A DNA stretch of 64,000 nucleotides from Duganella sp. BuS-21. GTDB lineage: Bacteria; Pseudomonadota; Gammaproteobacteria; Burkholderiales; Burkholderiaceae_D. This document shows, in pieces, positions 8,966 through 16,423 of the stretch (within the stretch, counting starts at the first letter, position 1; every line of letters begins with the position of its first letter). Location of the stretch: assembly GCA_041874725.1 (NCBI GenBank), contig CP097466.1, positions 5,704,001 through 5,768,000 on the forward strand, read 5' to 3'. The position numbers were made by a program, and so were the translations under genes. The notes below the pieces were generated by a model. The model worked only from the letters and a program-made list of their open reading frames with translations, had not been told where the DNA came from and searched no databases.

Positions 8966-10191
8966 TGGACCTCCTCCTTTGCGTTCAGGCACAGTCCCGC
9001 CAGCAGGAACAGCATCATCGCGTAAAACATATTGCTACGCACCGACCAGAAAATCACTTCCGTCAGGCCGAAGCTGAAATAGCACAGCACCAGCAGCATG
9101 CCGGCCAGCGCCGGCGCGTTCAGATGGTCGCCGCATTGCAGCTGGCGGCGGAAGAACAGAAACGGCACCATCAGCGTGGAGCCCCAGGCCAGCAGGCCGG
9201 CGACGCCGCCGAACACGGTGGCCTGCAGGAGATCGTTGTGAAAATGCTCGAACTCCAGCACGTAGGGCGAGGCGCGGCCGTCGGCCACCAGTTGCTCGAG
9301 CTCGGCGCGCACGGTGGGAATGCTGGCGCCGAACAGCGGATGGCGCTCGATCAGCTGCAGCGCGCTGCGCCACAGCTCCAGGCGGATGCCGACGCTGGTG
9401 TAGCTGGGGCCGCCGTTAAAATACTGCTGGACGTCGTTGATGCCTTCGTCGACGCGCTCGCGGGCGCCGGTCTGCGGAATGAAGTAGGTGCTCACGATCA
9501 GCGCCAGCGCCAGCAGCGCCAGCGCCTTGCGCCAGCGCCCGTGCAGCACGTGACCGTAGCGGATCAACAACAGCACGGCAAAGCCGATGGCGATCCAGCC
9601 GCCCCGGGTGCCGGTGGCGATCGAGCCGGTCAGCCCGGCCAGGGCGCCGAGCGCGGGCCAGACGGCGCTGCGGCCGGCGAAATCGAGGGTGCCGGCCAGG
9701 CACATCAGGCCCATGCACAGCATAATGTCGCCAAAGGTGATCGAATTAATCAACCCGCCCGGACGCTCGACGCCCATGCCCCAGCGCTGGTAGGCGATGA
9801 ACAGGCAGCCGGCGAAGGCGCCGGCGATCAAGCCCCACCACAGCGCCCGGCGACTGGGGCGGCAGGCCAGCACGGTCAGGGTGACGGTGACGGCGGCCAA
9901 CATGCGGATCGGCTTTTCCAGGTCGCGCAGGCGGCCGTCGCCGCTGACCAGGCCGAGCACCAGCGCCAGCACCAGCACCGAGGCGAACGCTACCAATACG
10001 CCGCGAATCTCAGTAAGATGGCGCAGCAACACCGGCCACCCTAGTCGGCGGGTCACCACGGCGGTGATCAGAAAGGCGAAACTGCACAAGCCGACACCAA
10101 TATTGGTGATCAGCAGCAGGAAGGGAAACGCAAAGATCAGGCTGTGGATAAAGACAGTGCTGGCGGTAGACCGGGCTGGGGTATTATTCAT
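8962..10191 (-). CDS. O-antigen ligase family membrane protein (WaaL-like)
   Basis: This 409-residue protein has about ten to twelve hydrophobic segments and a large periplasmic loop in the second half (about residues 225-320), the layout of the Wzy_C/O-antigen ligase superfamily. The stretch 'TGTRGGWIAIGFAVLLL' and 'ERHPLFGASIPTVRAEL...EHFHNDLLQATVFGGVAGLL' carry the family's conserved Arg and His positions in the loop. It would transfer undecaprenyl-linked glycan to lipid A-core, or act as a polymerase; sequence alone does not separate the two. It is divergent from the glycosyltransferase gene at 10238 and coupled to the heptosyltransferase downstream. Confidence 0.82.
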   Translation of the reverse strand: MNNTPARSTASTVFIHSLIFAFPFLLLITNIGVGLCSFAFLITAVVTRRLGWPVLLRHLTEIRGVLVAFASVLVLALVLGLVSGDGRLRDLEKPIRMLAAVTVTLTVLACRPSRRALWWGLIAGAFAGCLFIAYQRWGMGVERPGGLINSITFGDIMLCMGLMCLAGTLDFAGRSAVWPALGALAGLTGSIATGTRGGWIAIGFAVLLLIRYGHVLHGRWRKALALLALALIVSTYFIPQTGARERVDEGINDVQQYFNGGPSYTSVGIRLELWRSALQLIERHPLFGASIPTVRAELEQLVADGRASPYVLEFEHFHNDLLQATVFGGVAGLLAWGSTLMVPFLFFRRQLQCGDHLNAPALAGMLLVLCYFSFGLTEVIFWSVRSNMFYAMMLFLLAGLCLNAKEEVQ

Positions 10192-10237
10192 TCATCTTAT
10201 TTTTTATTACACAGAAGCAACTCGCTTCAGTCACATC

Positions 10238-11050
10238 ATGTCATCCGTGCTTATTTCCGTCGTCATCACCACCTACAACCGGCCGGATGCGCTCACAGCG
10301 GTCGTCGAAGCCTGCTTCACCCAAGATGACCTCGGGTTCGAAATCATTATCGCTGATGACGGCTCCGGCCACAACACGCAGCAGGCCGTGGCCGCGCTGC
10401 AGGCGCGCGCGCCGGTGCCGCTGCGCCATGTCTGGCAGGAAGACCTGGGCTTCCGCGCCGCCCGCGCCCGCAACCTCGGCACGCTCGACGCCCGGGGCGA
10501 CTACCTCATCTTCCTTGACGGCGACTGCGTGCCGCAGCGGGATTTTATCAGCCAACACCGAAAACTGGCGCAGGCCGGCCATCTGGTGCAAGGCAGCCGC
10601 ATCTTGCTCAATGAACCAGCCACGGCGCGCGTGCTGGGCCAGCACCTCGACCTGCAGGCGCTGGGCACGGCCGACAAGCTGGCCTGGCGCCGCAGCGGCG
10701 CCCTCAACAAGGTGCTGCCGCTGCTGCTGAGCTTGCCGGACGTGGGCCGCACCAGCCGCCGCTTCAGCTGGCGCCGCATCAAAAGCTGCAACCTGGCGGT
10801 CTGGCGCGCCGACCTCGATCAGGTCAACGGCTTCGACGAAAGCTTCCTCGGCTGGGGCCATGAGGATTCCGACCTGGTGCTGCGCCTGTTCAACGCCGGC
10901 GTGATGCGCAAGGACGGCGCCTACGCCACCGAAGTCTTCCACCTGTGGCACAAGGAAGCGGCGCGCGACCAGGAAAGCAGCAACCGCGCCATCGTGTTGC
11001 AGCGCGCGGCCGACCGCACCGTACTGGCGGTGAAAGGACTGCGCGCATGA
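10238..11050 (+). CDS. Family 2 glycosyltransferase, probable LPS sugar transferase
   Basis: The ATG at 10238 begins 'MSSVLISVVITTYNRPDAL', the normal GT2 N-terminus; the longer frame extends into the divergent gene and is not credible. The product is 270 residues. The nucleotide-binding motif IIADDGSG, the metal-binding motif 'FLDGDCVP' and a C-terminal region with 'FDESFLGWGHEDSDLVLRL' (the ED catalytic site, as in galactosyltransferase C-terminal domains) are all present. It lies divergent from the O-antigen ligase and overlaps the next transferase gene as ATGA, so it is part of the LPS cluster. Confidence 0.87.
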   Translation: MSSVLISVVITTYNRPDALTAVVEACFTQDDLGFEIIIADDGSGHNTQQAVAALQARAPVPLRHVWQEDLGFRAARARNLGTLDARGDYLIFLDGDCVPQRDFISQHRKLAQAGHLVQGSRILLNEPATARVLGQHLDLQALGTADKLAWRRSGALNKVLPLLLSLPDVGRTSRRFSWRRIKSCNLAVWRADLDQVNGFDESFLGWGHEDSDLVLRLFNAGVMRKDGAYATEVFHLWHKEAARDQESSNRAIVLQRAADRTVLAVKGLRA

Positions 11051-12129
11051 AACCGCCACTGGAAGGCGCCCCGCTGCTGAGCATCCTGGTGCCCGGCTAC
11101 AACGTCGATCGCTTCATCACCGACTGCCTCGAGCACATCGTCGCCCAGATGCACCAGCGTCACGAACTGATCGTGGTGGACGACGGCTCCACCGACCAGA
11201 CGGTGGCGCGGGTGCAGGCGGTGCAGGCGGCCCATACGCAGCTGCAGATCCGGCTGGTGGTGCAACCGAACCAGGGCATCGCCGACGCCCGCAACCGCGC
11301 GCTGCTGGAGGCGCACGGCGAATACATCCTGTTCGTCGATAGCGACGACCGCCTGCTGCCGGGCTCGCTCGATGCGCTGGAGCGCGTGATCGCGGCGCAG
11401 CGGCCGGACGTGATCGCCACGGCGCTGCGCATGTGGCACCCGGACGCGCCGGACAAGGACCGCGACGTCTACATGAGCTACGCGCCGGAGCAGACCATCA
11501 CCTGCCAGGAAGCGATCCTCACGGCGTTCTTCGACGACCGCCACATGTACGTCTGGTGCAAGGTGTTCCGGCGCGAGATTTACGCGCAGGAAGCGATGCC
11601 GCTATTCCCGTCGCGGCGCTTGTTCGAGGACGTGGCGGTGGTGCCGCGCCTGCTGCAACGTTGCCGCAGCCTGGTGTACCTGCCGCACGTGCTGCTGGCC
11701 TACCGGCAGCACCCGGTCAGCATCACGCGCGTGATCAGCGAGCAATGGTGCATCGACTTCGCCTCGGCGCTGGCGGCGGTCAAGCCGCACTTCGAGCGTG
11801 GCGGCGTCAGCAAGGCGGTGCGGGCGCGCTTCGACGTCGCGGTATGCCACTTCTACATCGGCATGATCAAGAACTCCTACCAGTTGCCGTCGGGGGCGGG
11901 CAAGACAGTGCGCGGCAAGGTGCGCGGCATCTTCCTCGACAGCCTGTTCGGCTCGCCGCAACAAGTCCTGGCCGGCATGAACGATGCGGGCGACCGCCGT
12001 GACGCCCGCACCGCGCGCCAGGTGCAGCGCGCGCTGGACGACTGCCGCTGGTTCCACCTCCAGCAAACGGCGGTGCGCAAGCTCAAGCTCTGGCAACGCC
12101 TGGAACGCACCCGCGCCGCCCAACGCTAA
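11047..12129 (+). CDS. Family 2 glycosyltransferase
   Basis: The ATG overlaps the preceding stop (ATGA), giving 360 residues. The N-terminal GT-A domain shows 'LSILVPGYNVDRFITDCL', 'LIVVDDGSTDQT' and the DxD-type motif 'ILFVDSDDRL' near residue 98, followed by an extended helical C-terminal region without clear membrane segments. It is cytoplasmic and probably completes an LPS core or O-chain step together with the previous gene. The sugar specificity cannot be read from sequence. The 3' end is followed at once by a long palindromic repeat. Confidence 0.85.
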   Translation: MKPPLEGAPLLSILVPGYNVDRFITDCLEHIVAQMHQRHELIVVDDGSTDQTVARVQAVQAAHTQLQIRLVVQPNQGIADARNRALLEAHGEYILFVDSDDRLLPGSLDALERVIAAQRPDVIATALRMWHPDAPDKDRDVYMSYAPEQTITCQEAILTAFFDDRHMYVWCKVFRREIYAQEAMPLFPSRRLFEDVAVVPRLLQRCRSLVYLPHVLLAYRQHPVSITRVISEQWCIDFASALAAVKPHFERGGVSKAVRARFDVAVCHFYIGMIKNSYQLPSGAGKTVRGKVRGIFLDSLFGSPQQVLAGMNDAGDRRDARTARQVQRALDDCRWFHLQQTAVRKLKLWQRLERTRAAQR

Positions 12130-12138
12130 CCCACATCA

Positions 12139-12264
12139 GGGTCAGCTCTGTCATTTGGACATTGCGGAACTTTCTGATGACGCAAAAGTTTCCGAATGTC
12201 CGAATGACAGAGCTGACCCCGAATTGTTAAATGTCCGAATGACAGAGCTGACCCCGAATTGTTA
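12139..12264. repeat. Long imperfect palindrome followed by a 35-bp tandem duplication
   Basis: Positions 12139-12163 (beginning GGGTCAGCTCTGTCATT) are the near-perfect inverse of 12195-12219 (ending AATGACAGAGCTGACCC). The 31 bases between them also pair (CGGAACTTT with AAAGTTTCCG), so the 81-base unit can fold into one long hairpin. The right arm plus 'GAATTGTTA' is then repeated directly (12195-12229 and 12230-12264). The last three bases of the second copy provide the stop codon of the response-regulator gene. It resembles a small non-autonomous palindromic element. Confidence 0.8.
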
Positions 12265-12864
12265 CAGGAGGCTGATGCGGACCAGGTCGGCGACGTTGTC
12301 GACGCCGAGCTTGCTCATCAGGCGCGCCTTGTGCACTTCGACCGTGCGCACGCTGATGCCCAGCGCCGGGCCGATGTCGCGGTTGTGGCGGCCCAGCACC
12401 ACCAGCTGCATCACCTCGCGCTCGCGCGGCGTCAGCTCGCTCAGCAGGTTGGCGCTGAGCTTGCGCCGCTGCTGCTCGCTCTGGCTGGCCCGCGCGCGCG
12501 TCAGCGCTTCGTCGATCGCGGCGATCAGCTTGGCGTCGTCGAACGGCTTTTCCAGGAAGTCCACCGCGTCGGCCTTGAACGCCGCGCGCGCCATGCTGAC
12601 GTCGCCATGCCCGCTCATGATCACCACCGGCATCTTGCTGCCGCGCGCCAGCAGTTCACGCTGCAAGGTCAGCCCGTCCATGCCCGACATGCGGATGTCG
12701 ACCAGCAGACAGCCGCTCCAGCCGCTCTGCCAGCCCTGCAAAAACGCCTCGGCGCTGGAGAACACCGCCGTGCGATAGCCGCGCACGCCCAGCAGCAAGC
12801 CGAGCGCATCGCGCACGCCCGGGTCGTCATCGACAATGAATACCGTTAAATCATGCTGCAACAT
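12262..12864 (-). CDS. FixJ/NarL-like response regulator
   Basis: The ATG at 12864 has an AGGA site and overlaps the kinase gene by 14 bases; the product is 200 residues. The receiver domain has 'VFIVDDDPGVRDAL', the phosphoacceptor in 'CLLVDIRMSGMDG' (Asp about residue 55) and 'LEKPFDD' with the conserved Lys. The LuxR-type HTH domain follows ('LTPREREVMQLVVLGRHNRDIGPALGISVRTVEVHKARLM' around residues 130-170). It should be a phosphorylation-activated transcription factor paired with the adjacent histidine kinase. Its stop codon lies inside the repeat element downstream, so its extreme C-terminus may have been set by that insertion. Confidence 0.9.
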   Translation of the reverse strand: MLQHDLTVFIVDDDPGVRDALGLLLGVRGYRTAVFSSAEAFLQGWQSGWSGCLLVDIRMSGMDGLTLQRELLARGSKMPVVIMSGHGDVSMARAAFKADAVDFLEKPFDDAKLIAAIDEALTRARASQSEQQRRKLSANLLSELTPREREVMQLVVLGRHNRDIGPALGISVRTVEVHKARLMSKLGVDNVADLVRISLL

Positions 12865-14476
12865 AGTTTTCCTGCCCTTCCACTCCACGGCGCGCCAACG
12901 GCAGCGCCATCTTGAATATGCCGTGATCGCCCACTTCGGCCCAGAGCGAGCCGCCGTGTGCTTCCATAATGGCCCGGCTCAATACCAGGCCCAGTCCCAT
13001 GCCGCTCGCCTTCGAGGAGACGAACGGTTCGAACAAGCGCGCCGCCAATTCCTCCGACACGCCCTTACCGCTGTCTTCCACCGTCAGTTGCAAACAGCCA
13101 CCCTTGCCGTCGAGCCGCTGCTGCGACACCGTGATGCGGCGCGCGCCCGCCGGCCGCTCCTGCACCGCGTCCAGCGCATTGGCCAGCAGGTTGCGCAGCA
13201 CCAGTTCGATCTGCAGGCGGTCGGCCAGCACCGCCAGCTCCGGCATGTCCGCCACGTCCAGCACCACGCCGTGCTCGCGCAGCGGCACGAAAAACTGCTG
13301 GCTGACGTTCGACACCAGCCGCGCGGCATCGACCGCCTCCAGCTTCATGGCGCCGGTGCGGAAAAAGTCGCGCAGGCGCCGCACCACCTCCGCCGCCCGC
13401 CCCGATTCGGCGATCATGCGCTGGATGGTGGTTTTCAGCAGTTCGCTGTCGGGCCCGCCGTCGCCGCGCTCGACCAGGAATTCGCAGGCCTTGCCGTAGG
13501 CGCCCAGCGCCGTCAACGGCTGGTTCAGCTCGTGCGCCAGCGCGGCCGCCATCTCGCCGGCCGCCGCCAGCCGCAGCGATTGCTTGAGGTCGTTCGACAC
13601 CTGGCGCACTTCATCGACCACGATGCCGATCGAGAAGCCCACCAGCGCCAGCATCGCGTCCAGCATCTGCAATTCCGGCACCGCGATGTTGACCGAGTTG
13701 TTCCATTTGACCAGCGCCCCGATCCCCAGCTGCAGCACGAACACCATCAGCGCCGTGCCATACACACCCTGGCGCGACGCCGCCCACAGCACCGGCAGGA
13801 ACAGGAAATAGAAATGCTTGAATTCCGAGGTGACGATGCTGCCGAACACCAAGATCAACACGCAAATCGCCAGCGTCAGGTAACCGAGGGTTTCAACATT
13901 CCACACCGTCGCCCGCAGGCGCTGCCGTCCCTGCGCGCTCGACAGCATCCACACCAGCGGCATCGACACCAGCATCCCCACCATGTCGCCGATGCCGAAG
14001 CGCAGCACCACCGCCACCCATTCGCCCGGCGGGATCAGCCCCGCCAGCGACAGCAGCGACATGTACACCACATCGTTCAGCAGCGCGCCGACCACCAGGA
14101 TCAGCACCCAGCGGAACAGCCGGTTGCGGCTGTCGAACACGCCGCTGGTGCCGAAGCTGCGCTTGAGCACCACGCCGATCATGCCGTAGCCGAAGGTCAG
14201 CCACAGCGACAGCAGCAACGTCAGCTCCAGCCCGGCCGGCATGCCGCGCACCACGATCTCGCTCAGCACCAGCGCGATCCACCACGGCAGCGCCGCGCGC
14301 CAGCCGTACACCAGCCAGCACACCAGCCCCAGCGCCGGGTCCGGATTCCAGGGCGTGATGTTCAGTCCATACAGCGGATCGATGTAGGTAGCCCAGTCGA
14401 ACAGCAGGTATAAGCCGATGAAGATCGGAAACACCAGGTAGCGGGGCAAGGAGGCGGCTGTCATACGGAGGGGCAT
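12851..14476 (-). CDS. Membrane sensor histidine kinase with MASE1-like N-terminus
   Basis: The product is about 541 residues from the ATG at 14476; an ATG at 14464 is also possible and a TTG lies further upstream. About eight membrane segments (to residue 285) resemble the MASE1 integral sensor domain. They are followed by a HisKA-type dimerisation region with the phospho-His in 'ALAHELNQPLTALG' (about residue 315) and an HATPase_c domain with the N box 'NLLANALDAV', 'VEDSGKGVSEE' and 'SGMGLGLVLSRAI'. The kinase core is of the FixL/DctB type, which fits the FixJ-like regulator encoded just downstream with overlap. The stimulus is unknown. Confidence 0.87.
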   Translation of the reverse strand: MPLRMTAASLPRYLVFPIFIGLYLLFDWATYIDPLYGLNITPWNPDPALGLVCWLVYGWRAALPWWIALVLSEIVVRGMPAGLELTLLLSLWLTFGYGMIGVVLKRSFGTSGVFDSRNRLFRWVLILVVGALLNDVVYMSLLSLAGLIPPGEWVAVVLRFGIGDMVGMLVSMPLVWMLSSAQGRQRLRATVWNVETLGYLTLAICVLILVFGSIVTSEFKHFYFLFLPVLWAASRQGVYGTALMVFVLQLGIGALVKWNNSVNIAVPELQMLDAMLALVGFSIGIVVDEVRQVSNDLKQSLRLAAAGEMAAALAHELNQPLTALGAYGKACEFLVERGDGGPDSELLKTTIQRMIAESGRAAEVVRRLRDFFRTGAMKLEAVDAARLVSNVSQQFFVPLREHGVVLDVADMPELAVLADRLQIELVLRNLLANALDAVQERPAGARRITVSQQRLDGKGGCLQLTVEDSGKGVSEELAARLFEPFVSSKASGMGLGLVLSRAIMEAHGGSLWAEVGDHGIFKMALPLARRGVEGQENYVAA

Positions 14477-14693
14477 GTATCGCAATGTATCATTATGCGT
14501 TGCTCCATCTCATCGTGCATTGCTTTTTGCGATACGAGTAACCCTTAGCGCCACAGCCTCTCCTCTATACAACAGTTGAATTATCGAAGCAGCAATTATT
14601 ACGGGTATTCCTTAGATCTTTACCCCAATTTACATTGCGTTACATGAACACTACACTCGCGACTCGCCCACCAGGCCTTTCGGAAGAGTTCAG
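14477..14693. other. AT-richer intergenic region between divergent genes
   Basis: This 217-base gap lies between the divergently transcribed histidine kinase and VirK-family genes and is clearly less GC rich than its surroundings, as expected for back-to-back promoters. I see no open frame, palindrome or CRP-type site in it. Confidence 0.5.
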
Positions 14694-15671
14694 ATGTCGC
14701 AGCCCATTACCATCCACGCCGGTTCGGCAGGCTTTAGCGGCCTGAAGCAGCTGCGCGAAAACTTCAAGCTGAGCTTGCGCGCCGCCCTGCACCGCCGCGC
14801 CACCTACGGCTGGCTGCAACTGCTGAACTCCCATCCCATGTTTGCCGAGCTGGTCCAGGCCCGCCCGCGCCTGATCTACAAGATTTACCGTCCCTACCTG
14901 AGCAACACCATGGGCCAGGCCGAACGCATCGCCTTGCTGCGCGAGCACTATCGCCACATCGTGCGCCAGGGCCTGGGGCCGCTGACGCTGCGCGCCGCGC
15001 GCGACGCCGTGGTGCTGGCCTGCATCAAGGGCAAGGGCGGCCTGCCCTACCAGCTGCAGCTGCGCGCCATCGAACCGATGGAGCGCGAGGGCGAGCTTGT
15101 GCTGCAACTAATGCAGGGCGGCGACCTGGTGTACAGCAGCGCGTTTTCCTTCGTCCACAGTGAGCAAGGCATGCTGCTGGGGATAGGCTGCATGCAGGGT
15201 CCGCGCGGCGCGCATGGACTGCAACTGATCAAGGACGCCACGCGCGAGCTGCACGGCCTGCGTCCGAAGAATTTGATGCTCAAGCTGCTGGGGCAGATCG
15301 CCCACGACCACGGCTGCGTGGCGCTGCGCCTGGTGAGCAACGCCAACCGCGTGGTGTGCGGCGCCACCCGCCAGGGCAAGGTGCATGCGGATTACGACGG
15401 GCTGTGGCAGGAGGCGGGCGCGGTGCTGCGCGCCGACGGCGACTATCAGCTCGACGCTACCGCGATCAGCGCACCGGACCTGGCGGCGATTGCTTCCAAG
15501 AAGCGTTCGGAAGCGCGCAAGCGCCATGAAACCCTGTGCGAGCTGGCGCAGGCTATCGCAGTCAACCTGCATGCGCCGCGCATGGAGGCGGTAGCCGCCG
15601 TGGCCCTGGCGCCGGCCGGCCCACTCTTCACCCCTATGGCCGATGACGGGGATAAGTACGCACTAGCTTAA
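14694..15671 (+). CDS. VirK/YbjX family protein (DUF535)
   Basis: This 325-residue protein matches the VirK/YbjX (DUF535) family in length and pattern: 'LNSHPMFAELVQARPRLIYKIYRPYLSNTMGQAERIALLREHY' in the N-terminal third, 'GGDLVYSSAFSFV' centrally and 'LRLVSNANRVV' with a basic 'SKKRSEARKRHETL' stretch near the end. Family members have been linked to virulence and to resistance to membrane-active peptides, but the biochemical role is not established. No signal peptide is visible. It stands alone downstream of an AT-rich promoter region. Confidence 0.82.
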   Translation: MSQPITIHAGSAGFSGLKQLRENFKLSLRAALHRRATYGWLQLLNSHPMFAELVQARPRLIYKIYRPYLSNTMGQAERIALLREHYRHIVRQGLGPLTLRAARDAVVLACIKGKGGLPYQLQLRAIEPMEREGELVLQLMQGGDLVYSSAFSFVHSEQGMLLGIGCMQGPRGAHGLQLIKDATRELHGLRPKNLMLKLLGQIAHDHGCVALRLVSNANRVVCGATRQGKVHADYDGLWQEAGAVLRADGDYQLDATAISAPDLAAIASKKRSEARKRHETLCELAQAIAVNLHAPRMEAVAAVALAPAGPLFTPMADDGDKYALA

Positions 15672-15713
15672 AAAAATCCGGTACCATGGGATTTTCGTCC
15701 GAGGAGAAATACC

Positions 15714-15947
15714 ATGCGTGTGGATATTTATTGCCGAGATGAAGCACAAGGCAAACACAGTTATCTGGCGGTGCCGGAAGGCAAACCGATCCCTGAAGAA
15801 GCCACCAATACCGACTGGCACGCCGAAGCCCAGCGCGTGGAAGTCGACGACGACCGCGACGAACTCCCCAAATACCACATCGAACAGCCGCTGGCGCAGA
15901 TTGGCGCCAAGGGATATGCCATCACTGGCGTATCCGGACAATTCTAA
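15714..15947 (+). CDS. Small conserved protein of unknown function (possibly DUF6139)
   Basis: The 77-residue acidic protein starts at an ATG with a strong GAGGAG site. The sequence 'SYLAVPEGKPIPEEATNTDWHAEA' looks like a small family I know from Burkholderiales genomes (I believe DUF6139), but I am not certain of the number. There is no signal peptide or membrane segment. Its last eight codons (ITGVSGQF) and stop lie within the first unit of the repeat array that follows, so the duplication began inside the coding sequence while leaving the gene intact. Confidence 0.7.
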   Translation: MRVDIYCRDEAQGKHSYLAVPEGKPIPEEATNTDWHAEAQRVEVDDDRDELPKYHIEQPLAQIGAKGYAITGVSGQF

Positions 15948-16423
15948 GCCGTCATACCCGCGCACGCGGGTATCCTTGCGGAGCGAGCGCTCCATGGGTT
16001 CCCGCTTGCGCGAGAACGACGTTGCTAATGTATCACTGACGTATCCGGACAATTCTAAGCCGTCATACCCGCGCACGCGGGTATCCATGCTGAGCGAGCG
16101 TGGGGGGAATTCATGCAGTGCATGGATTGCCGCTTGCGCGAGAACGACGTTGCTAATATATCACTGACGTATCCGGACAATTCTGAGCCGTCATACCCGC
16201 GCACGCGGGTATCCATGCTGAGCGAGCGTTCCATGGGGGGAATTCATGCAGTGCATGGGTTCCCGCTTGCGCGGGAACGACGTTGCTGATGTATCACTGA
16301 CGTATCCGGACAATTCTAAGCCGTCATACCCGCGCATGCGGGTATCCATGCTAAGCGAGCGTTCCATGGAGGGAATTCATGCAGTGCATGGATTCCCGCT
16401 CGCGCGAGAACGACGTTGCTAAT
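15921..16423. repeat. Four-copy tandem array of a REP-containing unit between convergent genes
   Basis: Four units begin at 15921, 16032, 16160 and 16293 (111, 128, 133 and 131 bases). Each starts with ATCACTG[G/A]CGTATCCGG, contains the palindrome TACCCGCGCACGCGGGTA (CATG in the centre of unit 4), and ends with an inverted REP half and 'CGTTGCTAAT'. Units 2-4 also carry an 'ATTCATGCAGTGCATGG' hairpin missing from unit 1. The left edge is the 3' coding end of the small gene, and the right edge is the last codon and stop of dnaE. The stop-to-stop intergenic region thus appears to have been amplified with a piece of each gene. Confidence 0.88.

Noticed and set aside
15921..16423. CRISPR array
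   Set aside because: There are only four units of unequal length (111-133 bases), without short unique spacers, and they contain REP palindromes and gene-end sequence; no cas gene is near.
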